Assembly (NCBI RefSeq): GCF_025821625.1
Contig: NZ_JACKSH010000065.1
Span: forward strand, 62,001-126,000
Reading direction: 5' to 3'
From: Mycolicibacterium pyrenivorans
GTDB taxonomy: Bacteria > Actinomycetota > Actinomycetes > Mycobacteriales > Mycobacteriaceae
Length of the DNA stretch: 64,000 bases
The notes below the pieces were generated by a model. The model saw nothing but the letters and a program-made list of their open reading frames with translations, did no database searches and had not been told where the DNA came from. This document shows positions 36,563-45,306 of this stretch, in pieces (position 1 is the stretch's first letter; each line of letters opens with the position of its first letter). The translations under genes were made by a program, and so were the position numbers.

Positions 36563-37015
36563 ATGCCCGCCCCACTGCCCGTGCCGTCGCATCGGCCGCG
36601 TCTGGTCGACGTCGCGTTCTGGTGTTTCATCGCCGGCGCGGTGATCATGATCGTCGGCGGGCTGATGGCGTCCACCGCGTCCTTCGAGGCCGCCCGCGCG
36701 GCGATCAACCCGGATGTCGGCGATGACCAGGTGCGCAGCTATCTGACCGTGTATCGGGTCAGCGGTATGGGTGCGGTGGTGGCCGCGGGTGCGCTGGCGT
36801 TTCTCGCGGGCCGGGCGCGTCGCGGCGATGCCCGGTTCCGGCTCGCCGCGCTGGGAATGGCATTCGCGATCGTCGTGGTCGTGGGGCTTCTCGCGGCGGG
36901 CGTAGGTGTCGCGCAGCCGCTCATCTTGCTGTCGCTGCTGCCGGTGCTCGTCGGGGCGGTCCTGCTGACGTTGCCTGCGGCACGCACCTGGTACGAGTCG
37001 GAGGGGAGCCGATGA
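36563..37015 (+). CDS. four-segment membrane protein
   Basis: The 150-residue protein has four predicted transmembrane helices (about 16-38, 68-86, 91-112, 116-134), with a short loop containing FEAARAAINPDVGDDQVRSY between the first two. The ATG is at 36563. The stop overlaps the next start by 4 bp (ATGA). No family is recognised. The run of coupled small membrane proteins after hemB may form a complex. Confidence 0.7.
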   Translation: MPAPLPVPSHRPRLVDVAFWCFIAGAVIMIVGGLMASTASFEAARAAINPDVGDDQVRSYLTVYRVSGMGAVVAAGALAFLAGRARRGDARFRLAALGMAFAIVVVVGLLAAGVGVAQPLILLSLLPVLVGAVLLTLPAARTWYESEGSR

Positions 37016-37524
37016 TCGAGGACGGCGCGGACGCCGGCCAGGCCGAGACGCCCCACGAGGTGCTGTTCTACGAGCAGGGAGCCAGCTGGTTGTGGCTGCT
37101 GGCGGGCCCGGCGGCGGGTGTCGCGATGGCGCTGATCCAGTTGTCGGCCGGCTACGGCATCCAGTTGCTGGTGCCCGGCATCTTCTTCGTGCTCGTGTCG
37201 GGGTTCCTGGCGGTCCAGGTCAAGGCGGCCCGGATCCACACGTCGGTCGAGTTGACGACCCACAAGCTGCGCCAGGGCACCGAGACCACGCTGACCGACG
37301 AGATCGTGCGGGTCTATCCGGAAGCCACCGGTTCGGAGACCCCGAAGTGGCAGTACGCGCGCGCCCTGGGTGAACTGACCGGGGTGCCGCGCGGGCGCAC
37401 CGGCATCGGCGTGCGGCTGACCAACGACCGCACCGCGCAGGCGTGGGCGCGCAAGCACAACCAGTTGCGGGCTGCGCTGACCAACCTGGTCGAGGAGCGC
37501 ATCCCTCCGGAATCGGCGACATGA
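37012..37524 (+). CDS. DUF3093-like membrane protein
   Basis: The 170-residue protein has two transmembrane segments (about 24-66) after a short N-terminus with HEVLFYEQGASWLWLL, then a cytoplasmic domain with TGVPRGRTGIGVRLTNDRTAQ and a basic helix. The layout resembles the actinobacterial DUF3093 family. It is coupled by 4-bp overlaps to both neighbours. Function unknown. Confidence 0.65.
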   Translation: MIEDGADAGQAETPHEVLFYEQGASWLWLLAGPAAGVAMALIQLSAGYGIQLLVPGIFFVLVSGFLAVQVKAARIHTSVELTTHKLRQGTETTLTDEIVRVYPEATGSETPKWQYARALGELTGVPRGRTGIGVRLTNDRTAQAWARKHNQLRAALTNLVEERIPPESAT

Positions 37525-37787
37525 CGCGGCGAGCGGCCGTGGAACTGCTACTGGCGGCGTGCGCCGCAGTGGGTTGCGTGCTGTGCTGGCTCGCGGCGCG
37601 TTCGGAGGTCGTCGTCGCGCCGGTGATCGAGGGTGAACCGGCGACGACCTCGCTGGAGTACTACCCGCCGCTGCTGACGCTGTCGCTGCTGCTGGCGACC
37701 GTGGCCGGGGTGCTCGTCGTGCTGGGCGCCTCCCGCCTGCGCCGCGCCTCGGCCGCCCCCGTCACCGCGAACGTGCATTCCATGTAG
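37521..37787 (+). CDS. small two-helix membrane protein (Rv0514 type)
   Basis: The 88-residue protein has two predicted transmembrane segments (about 7-25 and 51-70) joined by an acidic extracytoplasmic loop (VIEGEPATTSLEYYPP). It starts at the ATGA overlap and matches Rv0514 in length and layout. The last codons lie within the left arm of a hairpin (37768-37781). Confidence 0.7.
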   Translation: MTRRAAVELLLAACAAVGCVLCWLAARSEVVVAPVIEGEPATTSLEYYPPLLTLSLLLATVAGVLVVLGASRLRRASAAPVTANVHSM

Positions 37788-37824
37788 TGATCCGGGCTCT
37801 CTGACGACAAGGAATGCACGTTCG
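37768..37824. repeat. hairpin related to the long hairpin repeats
   Basis: CGAACGTGCATTCC (37768-37781) and GGAATGCACGTTCG (37811-37824) are perfect 14-bp arms around a 29-nt loop. The core TGCATTCC is shared with copies A and B, but the rest differs. It spans the stop of the Rv0514-type gene and may act as its terminator. Confidence 0.65.
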
Positions 37825-37891
37825 GCGCGCCCTTGTAACGTTCGCCACACCACTCTTGGTACAAAGTTCAAAATCTGTAACACTGTTGCGC

Positions 37892-38782
37892 ATGACGGAG
37901 TTGGCGGATAAAGGCGGACACCTCGGCGGTGCTGAATCGGATGCCCTCCCGCTGGGGCCGCAATCGCTGGTCTGGCGGTATTTCGGCGACAACCGGATGT
38001 ACCTGATCGGCCCCCGGCCCGCGGTGCTGCAGAACATGCTGGCCGAGCTCGGACAGGGTGTGTACGACCACTCGACGTTCTTCGCCGACACCGCCGAGCG
38101 CCTCAAGCGCACCATCCCGCCGATCTTCAATACCGTCTACGGATCCGACGAGGAGAACGCCGGCCTGCAGGTCCGCGACTTCCACCACCACGTGAAGGGC
38201 GACATGCCCGCCACCGAGGGCGCAGCGGCCGGCCGCTATCACGCGCTGGATCCGGACACCTACTTCTGGGCGCACGCGACGTTCGTCGAGCAGGTCTACT
38301 ACTTCGCCGACACGTTCGTGAAGCGTCTGACCGACGCCGAGCGGGAGCAGATCTGGCTCGAGTCCAAGACGTGGTACCGCCGCTACGGGGTCAGCGACCG
38401 GCCGATGCCGGCGACCTACGCCGAATTCGAGCAGTACTGGAACCGCATGATGGACCAGGTCGTCGTCGCGCACCCCACCGCGAAGTACGGCGTCGGCTAC
38501 GTCACCAAGGGCTTCCCGAAACCGAAGGCGGTGCATCCGCTGGTGTGGCGGCTGGCCGCACCCGCGTTCAACCCGCTTGCGGCGTTCCTCACCACCGGTG
38601 GCCTGCCGCCGCGGGCCCGCGACCTGCTACAGCTGCCGTGGACCGACAAGCAGGAACGCCGCTATCAGCGCTTCGCCGCGATGTGCCGCTCGCGGCCGGT
38701 GAACTGGATCTGGGATCATCTGCCGATGCGGGTGCGCTACAGCGGTTACGCGGTCAAGGGTTATGCCCGCGACGGCGTCTGA
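37892..38782 (+). CDS. oxygenase MpaB family protein (DUF2236)
   Basis: The 296-residue protein belongs to the MpaB / latex-clearing-protein superfamily of haem b oxygenases. It has the N-terminal [36 protein letters not shown], and the helical [18 protein letters not shown] that supplies a conserved His. These enzymes cleave or oxidise hydrophobic substrates such as terpenoid chains. The ATG is at 37892. The TetR gene downstream overlaps by 20 bp, which suggests local regulation. Substrate unknown. Confidence 0.85.
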   Translation: MTELADKGGHLGGAESDALPLGPQSLVWRYFGDNRMYLIGPRPAVLQNMLAELGQGVYDHSTFFADTAERLKRTIPPIFNTVYGSDEENAGLQVRDFHHHVKGDMPATEGAAAGRYHALDPDTYFWAHATFVEQVYYFADTFVKRLTDAEREQIWLESKTWYRRYGVSDRPMPATYAEFEQYWNRMMDQVVVAHPTAKYGVGYVTKGFPKPKAVHPLVWRLAAPAFNPLAAFLTTGGLPPRARDLLQLPWTDKQERRYQRFAAMCRSRPVNWIWDHLPMRVRYSGYAVKGYARDGV

Positions 38783-39359
38783 CGCCACCGAGCACATCCT
38801 CGACGCGGCGGTCGTCGAGTTCGAGCGGCACGGCTTCCGCCGGGTCGCCCTCGAAGACGTCGCGCGCCGCGCCGGTGTCAGCCGCACCACCATCTACCGG
38901 CGATTCGCCAACAAGGACGAACTCGTCGGCGCGGTCATCGAGCGAGAGAACGTCGCGTTGTTCGCCGACATCGCCGCCGAGCTCAAACAGTCTGGGCCCC
39001 AGTCGAATTACTACGTCGAAGCCTTCACGCTGTCGATCGTCAAGTTCCGCAGGCACCGGGTGTTGCATCAGATGATCACCGACGAACCCGGTCTGGTGCT
39101 GGAACTGGCGGGCCGTTACCACCGCGCGGCGATCGAGCGCATGGCCGAGGCGTTGCGCATCATCTTCCCGCCCGGCTTCGCCGACCGCATCGGCCCCGAC
39201 GCCGTCGACGAACTCGCTGACTGCATCCTGCGTTACGCCGCGATGGTGCTGTTACTGCCCAGTGCCCAGCCACTGGATACCGCCGACGACATCCGGGCGT
39301 TCGCGCGCCAGCATTTCCTTCCCAGCCTGCCCGCGGTGCTGCGCACCGTGCCCGCCTGA
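38763..39359 (+). CDS. TetR family transcriptional regulator
   Basis: The 198-residue protein has a TetR HTH ([20 protein letters not shown] then [10 protein letters not shown], about 25-54) and a TetR C-terminal domain. Its start lies within the MpaB-type gene, so the pair is co-expressed, and it probably controls that gene or the PNPOx/P450 genes downstream. No ligand is evident. Confidence 0.87.
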   Translation: MPATASDATEHILDAAVVEFERHGFRRVALEDVARRAGVSRTTIYRRFANKDELVGAVIERENVALFADIAAELKQSGPQSNYYVEAFTLSIVKFRRHRVLHQMITDEPGLVLELAGRYHRAAIERMAEALRIIFPPGFADRIGPDAVDELADCILRYAAMVLLLPSAQPLDTADDIRAFARQHFLPSLPAVLRTVPA

Positions 39360-39399
39360 CGGTGTTTCGCAGATCACACTTTCGGGCAGTTCTAAGGCC

Positions 39400-39750
39400 A
39401 TGAGCGCGGAAGAGAAGACCGAACAGCGACAAACCGGTGACAAACAAAACGGTGGCAAACCGGACGTGACGATGGAGCGCGTCACTGAGACCCCGGAGCC
39501 TGCAGAAGAGCGTGCCACCGAGAAGCCCGAGATCACCGACGAGCACAAGGCGACGGCCAAGGAGATGGCCAAGTCCTACTCGGAAGACCTCCAGACGACG
39601 ACGCTGCCGGGCAGCAGCGGCACCGTCTCGGGCACCGCGGTCACCGACTGGGTCGACGACGAGGACAAAGGCAAGATCGAGACCTCCGCCGACGAAGGCA
39701 ACGTCGAATACCGCGAGACCGAGGAGTTCAAGAAGAAGCTCGAGGGTTGA
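39400..39750 (+). CDS. highly charged small protein
   Basis: The 116-residue protein is rich in Glu, Lys and Thr (EEKTEQRQTGDKQNGGKPD) with no hydrophobic core, so it is probably disordered except for a possible helix at HKATAKEMAKSYSED. The ATG at 39400 follows TTCTAAGGCC, without a clear ribosome binding site. Codon usage looks coding. No family is recognised. Confidence 0.6.
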   Translation: MSAEEKTEQRQTGDKQNGGKPDVTMERVTETPEPAEERATEKPEITDEHKATAKEMAKSYSEDLQTTTLPGSSGTVSGTAVTDWVDDEDKGKIETSADEGNVEYRETEEFKKKLEG

Positions 39751-39809
39751 CGCCTCCGGTGTGCACGGCGGTGCACACCGCGGCCCGTCACTGCCTAGGC
39801 TGACTTCTC

Positions 39810-40295
39810 GTGACACCTCTCGACCAGATCGCGCCGGCCTTCGTCGGCATGGCGCACTCGATCGTCTGGGCGTCGGTGGCCACCGTCGACGCCGACAGCA
39901 AACCGCGCTCCCGCATCCTGCACCCGATCTGGGAATGGGACGGCACCGACCTGCTCGGCTGGATCGCGACGGTCCCGACGCCGATCAAACGGGCACATCT
40001 CGCCGTGCACCCCGACGTGTCGGTGAGCTACTGGAGCCCCAACCACGACACCTGCACCGCAGACTGCCTCGTCGAGTGGTACACCGACGACGAGACCCGC
40101 ACTGCGGTGTGGGAGAAGTTCGCGACCGGTCCCGAGCCGGTCGGCTACGACCCGTACGTCATCCCGATGTGGAAAGACGGCCCCACCTCCGAGCAGTTCG
40201 CCGTGCTGCGGCTGGCGCCGTACCGGCTTCGCGTGATGCCGGGCACCGTGATGACCGCGGGCAGGGGCCAGGTACTGAACTGGCACGCACCATGA
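39810..40295 (+). CDS. pyridoxamine 5'-phosphate oxidase-like flavoprotein
   Basis: The 161-residue protein has the split-barrel features of the PNPOx-like family: VWASVATVDADSKPRSRILH, then a central strand with LLGWIATVPTPIKRAHLAVH and a C-terminal LRLAPYRLRVMPG strand. It would bind FMN or F420. The GTG is at 39810, and the TGA overlaps the P450 ATG (ATGA), so it may work with the P450. Its substrate is unknown. Confidence 0.82.
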   Translation: MTPLDQIAPAFVGMAHSIVWASVATVDADSKPRSRILHPIWEWDGTDLLGWIATVPTPIKRAHLAVHPDVSVSYWSPNHDTCTADCLVEWYTDDETRTAVWEKFATGPEPVGYDPYVIPMWKDGPTSEQFAVLRLAPYRLRVMPGTVMTAGRGQVLNWHAP

Positions 40296-41665
40296 CCGCC
40301 GACGAGGTCGCGGCCGCCGTCGACGTGGCGAGGCTGCCTCTCGCGCCGCGCAATCCCCTTCCGCTGCGTGAGCTGGTGAAGCTGGTCCGCCGACTCGACA
40401 CCGGTCAGGAAGCGATCCGTGATGCCGGTGGTCCGGTCACCCGAATCCAGCTGGGACCCCGGAAACTGGTCCCGCCGATCGTCGCGGTGATGTCACCCGC
40501 TGGGATGCGGGATGTGTTGGGCCGCAACGACGCATCGTCGGATAGGTGCATCATCCACGAAGAGGTCCGGCAGATGGCCGGTGACAGCCTCTTCGTCCTG
40601 CCCAACGACCAGTGGCGACCGCGTAAGCGTGCTCTGCAGCCGGTGTTCACCAAATCGAGCGTGCGCGCCTTCGGTGGCCACATGTCAAGAGCAGCACAGG
40701 CTTTTGTCGACCGCTGGCCCGGCGGCGGAGACGTCGATCTCGATGTCGAGTGCCGCAGGATCGCCATGCAGTCGCTGGGGCGTTCGGTTCTAGGCATCGA
40801 TCTCAACGAACGCGGTGAGACCATCGCCCGGTGCATGCATGTGGCGTCGTCCTACACCGCCGATCGCGCCCTGCGGCCGGTGCGCGCACCGCGCTGGCTG
40901 CCCACCCCGGCGCGGCGGCGGGCGCGGACAGCGGTCGGCGCCATGCGCACGATCACCGACGAGATGGTCAAGGCGTGCCGGGACGACCCGACGTGTGACG
41001 CTCCGCTGGTGCAGGCGCTGATCGCGGCAACCGATCCGCAGACGGGGCGTCCGCTGTCCGACCACGAGATCTCCAACGACCTGCTGATCTTCATGCTGGC
41101 CGGCCACGACACCACCGCGACGGCGCTGACGTACGCGCTGTGGGTGCTGGGGCACCATCCCGGCGTTCAGGATCGGGTCGCGGCGGAGGCTGCCGCGATC
41201 GGTGATCGGGAGCTGACACCCGACGACGTGCCCCGCCTCGGGTACACCCTCCAGGTGCTGCACGAGGCCGTGCGGCTGTGCCCGCCCGCCGCCGGCGTCG
41301 CCCGGCTTGTGACGCGTGACATCGCGGTGGACGGCTACCGCGTGGAGGCCGGCAGTCTGGTCGCCCTCGGGCTGTATGCGCTGCACCACGACCCCGGTCT
41401 GTGGCCGGACCCGATGGTCTTCGACCCCGACAGGTTCAGTCCAGAGAACGTCAAGGCCCGCGACCGGTGGCAGTTCCTGCCGTTCCTCGGTGGGGGACGT
41501 CCCTGCATCGGGGAACACTTCGCCCGGCTGGAGACCACCCTGGCGATGGCGACCATCGTGCGGGCGGTGCGAATCCGGTCGTCGGGCGCCGAGTTTCCCG
41601 TCGAAGTGCCGTTCACGACCGTCGCCAAGGGGCCGATCATGGCCCGTGTCGACGTCCGCGGCTGA
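40292..41665 (+). CDS. cytochrome P450
   Basis: The 457-residue haem monooxygenase has the I-helix motif MLAGHDTTATALTYAL, the K-helix ExxR in LHEAVRLCPPA and the haem loop FLGGGRPCIGEHFA (C405). It lacks a membrane anchor, as usual in bacteria, and needs a ferredoxin and reductase encoded elsewhere. The start overlaps the PNPOx-like stop. A much longer N-terminal extension in this frame is antisense or out-of-frame to real genes and was rejected. The CYP family cannot be assigned by eye. Confidence 0.93.
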   Translation: MTADEVAAAVDVARLPLAPRNPLPLRELVKLVRRLDTGQEAIRDAGGPVTRIQLGPRKLVPPIVAVMSPAGMRDVLGRNDASSDRCIIHEEVRQMAGDSLFVLPNDQWRPRKRALQPVFTKSSVRAFGGHMSRAAQAFVDRWPGGGDVDLDVECRRIAMQSLGRSVLGIDLNERGETIARCMHVASSYTADRALRPVRAPRWLPTPARRRARTAVGAMRTITDEMVKACRDDPTCDAPLVQALIAATDPQTGRPLSDHEISNDLLIFMLAGHDTTATALTYALWVLGHHPGVQDRVAAEAAAIGDRELTPDDVPRLGYTLQVLHEAVRLCPPAAGVARLVTRDIAVDGYRVEAGSLVALGLYALHHDPGLWPDPMVFDPDRFSPENVKARDRWQFLPFLGGGRPCIGEHFARLETTLAMATIVRAVRIRSSGAEFPVEVPFTTVAKGPIMARVDVRG

Positions 41666-41667
41666 CC

Positions 41668-42048
41668 TCAGGCCCGCGTGAACACCACCGCCTGCTCGAA
41701 CGGCAGCACCGCGAACAGCGGCCGCATCAGGCCCGTCACCGACGCTGCCGCGTCGGCCTTGGACATCACCCGTGGATCAGTGACCTGGAACGATTTGCCG
41801 TAGCGGCGCATGGTGCCGCCACCGGCGGCGGTGACGTTCTTCAGCCAGTCGCGGTCCGGTCCGTAGGTGAGCAGGACCGCCACCCCGTCGCGGGTGCTGA
41901 AGACGGTCAGCGGTGTCCGGTAGCGCTTACCGGAACGGCGGCCGACGTGCTCGAGGATGCCCATCGACGGTGCCCAGCCGGCCCACATCCGTTGGATCGG
42001 GTTGGTGACATGGCGGTTGAACCGCGCCAGCCACTGCGGCAGCTGCAT
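41668..42048 (-). CDS. deazaflavin (F420)-dependent nitroreductase family protein
   Basis: The 126-residue protein fits the Ddn/nitroreductase split-barrel family that uses F420: MQLPQWLARFNRHVTNPIQR, GILEHVGRRSGKRYRTPLTV and LLTYGPDRDWLKNVTAAGGG. The ATG at 42048 is chosen because upstream codons overlap the spacer that holds the direct repeat. It converges on the P450 with 2 bp between the stops. The activity and substrate are unknown; quinone or lipid reduction is typical. Confidence 0.87.
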   Translation of the reverse strand: MQLPQWLARFNRHVTNPIQRMWAGWAPSMGILEHVGRRSGKRYRTPLTVFSTRDGVAVLLTYGPDRDWLKNVTAAGGGTMRRYGKSFQVTDPRVMSKADAAASVTGLMRPLFAVLPFEQAVVFTRA

Positions 42049-42068
42049 GGCGCCATCATCCGCCTGTC

Positions 42069-42095
42069 CCGGCGAGCAGGGAAGGGGAATGCCGG
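42069..42095. repeat. 27-bp direct repeat, left copy, flanking the redox/metal cassette
   Basis: This copy matches 44780-44806 at 26 of 27 positions; both contain AGCAGGGAAGGGGAATGCCG. Together they bracket about 2.7 kb holding the desulforedoxin-like, thioredoxin-DsbD and ZIP genes. The right copy is the 3' end of a secreted protein gene (reading GIPLPC then stop), so the left copy looks like a duplicated fragment of that gene end, with the stop altered to TCG. Confidence 0.8.
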
Positions 42096-42286
42096 GATGC
42101 GTCAGGGACGCTGGTCGGCCGGATCGGGCAGGTGCCGGTGGGCGAGGGGCACTAAGACCCTTCCGGCAGGCGACCCGCGGTGGTGAGAATGGAAAACGCA
42201 AGCCTGAAACAACGCAACCGTCCATTCCTCGTGCGATGACACCGTCGAGCGGGACAGTGCAGAGCACAACACTCATGGAGGTCCAG

Positions 42287-42427
42287 ATGTCCCGGAGCGC
42301 CGGAGAACGCTACGAATGCAACGAGTGCGGAGCGGTGCTCGTCTACGAGAAACCTTGTCCGTGCCCGCCTGAGATGGATCACCGTGAGATCTGCTGCGGG
42401 AAACAGATGACGCAGGCCGCGGGGTAG
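42287..42427 (+). CDS. desulforedoxin-like small cysteine-rich protein
   Basis: The 46-residue protein has YECNECG (C11, C14) and EICCGKQM (C36, C37), the CxxC plus CCGxxM pattern of desulforedoxin domains, with an additional CPC pair (C24, C26) in between. It probably binds one iron or zinc. The ATG at 42287 follows a strong GGAGGTCCAG. It sits at the left end of the redox/metal cassette. Desulforedoxin modules usually accompany superoxide reductase; here the module stands alone. Confidence 0.75.
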   Translation: MSRSAGERYECNECGAVLVYEKPCPCPPEMDHREICCGKQMTQAAG

Positions 42428-42548
42428 CAATCCGCCTATCCGCCGCGCCGCCCGATCGGGGAGTGGCCCTGCCGGGTTGACCGTGGCGTGATGGTTCCGG
42501 GGTGTCGGCGGTGAGTCGTACGCTCTGCCGGGGTCGCGAGGAAAGCAC

Positions 42549-43919
42549 ATGGGACGCAACACGAGTCCGATACTCCGCGCGATCCTCGTTCTCCTCGCGG
42601 CGTTGCTTGTCATCACACCGCTGGCCGCACCCGTGGTGTCGCGCGCGGCACCACGCGATGAGGTCACGCTGTATTTCTTCTGGGGAGAAGGCTGCCCGCA
42701 TTGCGCGGCCGCGAAGCCGGTGCTCGCGGAGCTTGACACCCGATACCCCCAGCTCGAGGTGCGCTCCTTCGAGGTGTGGAACAGTGCCGAGAACCAGCGC
42801 CTGTTCGCAGGCATGGCCGCGAAGTTCGGGATCGAGCCCACCGGGGTGCCCACGTTCTTCCTGGGGCAGAAGTATTGGGTCGGCTACCTCGAGTCGATGA
42901 CCCCGCACCAACTCGAGGACGCGATCCTGCAGTGTCTGGCCAGCGGCTGCCAGGACGCCGGCGCGGGTGTATTGACCCCCGCGGACGAAGCCCCGTCTGG
43001 CATCTCACCAACCCCTGAAGCGCCGGGTCCCGGCCAGGACGTCGTCGACCTGCCGATCTTCGGTGAGATCGACGCCGGCAGTCAGTCGCTGGCACTGAGC
43101 ACTCTGCTGATCGCCATCGTCGACGGGTTCAATCCCTGCTCGCTCTGGGTGTTGTCGGTACTGCTGGCGCTCACGCTGCGCACCGGCTCCCGGCGCGCGA
43201 TCGCCGTCATCGGGTTGACGTTCATCTTCGTGACCGCACTGGTGTACGCGCTGTTCATCGCCGGACTGTTCTCGATCTTCTCGGTAGTGAGTTCCGCACC
43301 CTGGATCCGCGTCGTTGTCGCCCTGATCGCCGCGGGCTTCGCCGCGATCAACATCAAGGACTTCTTCTGGTTCAAACAGGGTGTGTCGTTGACGATCCCG
43401 GAGGCCAGCAAGCCGGGCATCTACCAGCGGATGCGCGGTGTCCTCGCCCTCGCCGACTCGATGCCGGCACTGGTGGCGGCCACGGCGGTGCTGGCGGCCG
43501 GAGTGTCGTTCGTCGAACTTGCATGCACGGCCGGATTTCCGGTCCTGTGGACGAACATCGTCGCGGCCAGGGATGTCACTCCAGCCGTCTTCGCCCTGTT
43601 GCTCGGCCTCTACATGCTGGTATATCAGCTCGACGAGCTGGTGATCTTCGGCGTAGCGGTCGTGACCATGCGGGCCACCAAACTTCAAGAGAAACAGGGC
43701 CGCCTGCTGAAGCTGGTCGGCGGCATGCTGATGCTGAGCCTGGCGATCGTGATGCTGGTCGACCCATCGCTGATGAACAACGTCGCGACCTCACTGCTCG
43801 TGTTCGCCGCGGCGGGCGCGGCGACCCTGCTGGTCCTGCTCATCCAGCGCATTGTGCTGTCCCGGCTGGCCGTTGGGGTCGGCACCACCGACCACACGTC
43901 TGATCGCGCGAAGCGTTGA
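42549..43919 (+). CDS. thioredoxin-like and DsbD/CcdA-like membrane fusion protein
   Basis: The 456-residue protein starts with a signal or anchor segment (about 9-31). A thioredoxin/glutaredoxin-like domain follows, with GEGCPHCAAAK (C49, C52) and cis-Pro101 in GVPTFFLG, and then about seven transmembrane segments from residue 180. Two buried cysteines, DGFNPCSLW (C197) and VELACTAGF (C326), sit where DsbD/CcdA proteins have their electron-relay pair. It would carry electrons across the membrane to its own extracytoplasmic thioredoxin domain. It follows the desulforedoxin-like gene and precedes a convergent ZIP transporter. It differs from the canonical CcdA at 48259. Confidence 0.87.
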   Translation: MGRNTSPILRAILVLLAALLVITPLAAPVVSRAAPRDEVTLYFFWGEGCPHCAAAKPVLAELDTRYPQLEVRSFEVWNSAENQRLFAGMAAKFGIEPTGVPTFFLGQKYWVGYLESMTPHQLEDAILQCLASGCQDAGAGVLTPADEAPSGISPTPEAPGPGQDVVDLPIFGEIDAGSQSLALSTLLIAIVDGFNPCSLWVLSVLLALTLRTGSRRAIAVIGLTFIFVTALVYALFIAGLFSIFSVVSSAPWIRVVVALIAAGFAAINIKDFFWFKQGVSLTIPEASKPGIYQRMRGVLALADSMPALVAATAVLAAGVSFVELACTAGFPVLWTNIVAARDVTPAVFALLLGLYMLVYQLDELVIFGVAVVTMRATKLQEKQGRLLKLVGGMLMLSLAIVMLVDPSLMNNVATSLLVFAAAGAATLLVLLIQRIVLSRLAVGVGTTDHTSDRAKR

Positions 43920-43956
43920 GTGACCCTGTTGAGCGGGCGCAGGTGTGCCGGCGGCG

Positions 43957-44691
43957 TCATGCCACCAATGCGATGGTCCAGAGCAGCGCAAGCCCGCCCG
44001 CGAAACTCGCGGTGTGCACGATCTTCTGCTGCCGGCCTGGGGAGGTGGTGATCTCCGGCAGCAGATCGGCCAGCGCGATGTAGATGAAGTTGCCGGCGGC
44101 GAACGGCACCAGCACCGCGACGTCGACCCGACCGGCGAAACCGTAGGCGAGCAGTCCTCCGAGCGGGAACGTCAACGCCGAGGCGGCGTTGTAGAGCAAC
44201 GCGTGGCGGGTACTCCAGCCGCTGTGCACGAGAATGCCGAAATCACCAAGCTCTTGGGGGATCTCGTGAGCCGCGGCGACCACCCAGGTCACGATGCCCA
44301 GACGGATATCGACAATGAACGCGCTGCCGACCGCCACCCCGCCGATGAGGTTGTGTAGTCCGTCCGCCGCGAGGATCAGGTAGCCGAGGGGGCGGTGCTC
44401 ACCGATCGGGCGATGGCAGTGATGCCAGTGCAGGAACTGCTCGAGCACATGAAAGGACAGGATTCCAGCCGCGACCCACGCATAGACCGACAAATGATTG
44501 CCGATCACCGCGATCGATTCGGGCAGCATGTGAAAGAGCGCCCCGCCGATCAGCGCACCCGCCGCCAGCGCCACCAAAGGCATGACCACGCGCGAGAACA
44601 GCCGTTCCGGTATGAGCAGGGCGCCGCTGCCAACCAGGGCCAACGCGCTCATGGCCAGCCCGGCGAGCACTATCCAGCCCAGCACCGACAT
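43957..44691 (-). CDS. ZIP family metal transporter
   Basis: The 244-residue protein has about eight transmembrane segments and the ZIP metal-site motifs in helices IV and V: ADGLHNLIGGVAVGSAF (His, Asn) and VVAAAHEIPQELGDFGIL (His-Glu). A His-rich loop (FLHWHHCHRP) precedes helix IV. It would move zinc or iron towards the cytoplasm. It is convergent with the DsbD-like fusion with 37 bp between the stops. It belongs to the direct-repeat-bounded cassette, so metal supply and the redox proteins may be linked. Confidence 0.88.
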   Translation of the reverse strand: MSVLGWIVLAGLAMSALALVGSGALLIPERLFSRVVMPLVALAAGALIGGALFHMLPESIAVIGNHLSVYAWVAAGILSFHVLEQFLHWHHCHRPIGEHRPLGYLILAADGLHNLIGGVAVGSAFIVDIRLGIVTWVVAAAHEIPQELGDFGILVHSGWSTRHALLYNAASALTFPLGGLLAYGFAGRVDVAVLVPFAAGNFIYIALADLLPEITTSPGRQQKIVHTASFAGGLALLWTIALVA

Positions 44692-44779
44692 GGCGAGACC
44701 CTATCGGCTCGGCCTGTCCGTCCGGCCCGTTGCGACCGCCCCCGGTACCGTCGCCGCCCGCCGTCATCGGCCCGGACGA

Positions 44780-44806
44780 CCGGCTAGCAGGGAAGGGGAA
44801 TGCCGG
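44780..44806. repeat. 27-bp direct repeat, right copy
   Basis: The partner of 42069-42095. On the minus strand it encodes the last residues GIPLPC and the stop of the small secreted protein. This end is probably the original site, because it forms an intact gene terminus. Confidence 0.8.
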
Positions 44807-45083
44807 TGAACATGTCGCGGCCGCAGAAGCCCGGCGCCGGGGGTCCGGGAGGAAGGCCTTCGATGAACAGCGTCGTCGGAGCGTTGAGGTCGTACTTGTG
44901 AGCCCAGAAGTACTCGTGGCAGACGTTCATGTCCCAGTTCGGCATCCCGGTGAACAGGTAGTCGCCCGGGCACCAGGTGTCGGCGTGGGCGGTGCCGGTG
45001 CCCGGGCTCAGGCCGGCCACGCCGGCCAATCCCAGACCGCCTGATACCACGACGGCCGCGGCAAACCGCGAGATTCGGTTCAT
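44784..45083 (-). CDS. small secreted mycobacterial protein
   Basis: The 99-residue protein has a signal peptide (MNRISRFAAAVVVSGGLGLA, with cleavage after AHA at about residue 34). The mature part begins DTWCPGDYLF and has four cysteines, including CHEYFW and the C-terminal PLPC. This WCPGD type of short exported protein is common in mycobacteria and of unknown function. The ATG is at 45083. The gene end overlaps the right direct repeat. Confidence 0.8.
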   Translation of the reverse strand: MNRISRFAAAVVVSGGLGLAGVAGLSPGTGTAHADTWCPGDYLFTGMPNWDMNVCHEYFWAHKYDLNAPTTLFIEGLPPGPPAPGFCGRDMFTGIPLPC

Positions 45084-45306
45084 GATGGATCCCTTCGAGA
45101 GGCTGCGCTTTGTCCGCGCTGTCGATGTGACCAGCACAGACCCCGCAGGCGGCTACCGATCCCAACTTCTGTCGGGTTGATGGCGATGCTCCCCCCCTGG
45201 AGGGCGGTCCCGGCCGGAGTCTTCGACTACCTCAGTCGTGCCGGTGCCACGAAACGAATCGCGCCGGCCATTGCGGCAGCCGCCCGGTGGCGACCAGACT
45301 CTAGGC

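Noticed and set aside
39512-40291. A long N-terminal extension of the P450 frame
   Set aside because: It overlaps the charged-protein and PNPOx-like genes out of frame; the ATGA overlap at 40292 gives the normal P450 start.
42069-44806. Insertion sequence or integron cassette
   Set aside because: No transposase, integrase, inverted terminal repeats or attC-like site was found; only a direct repeat bounds the segment.
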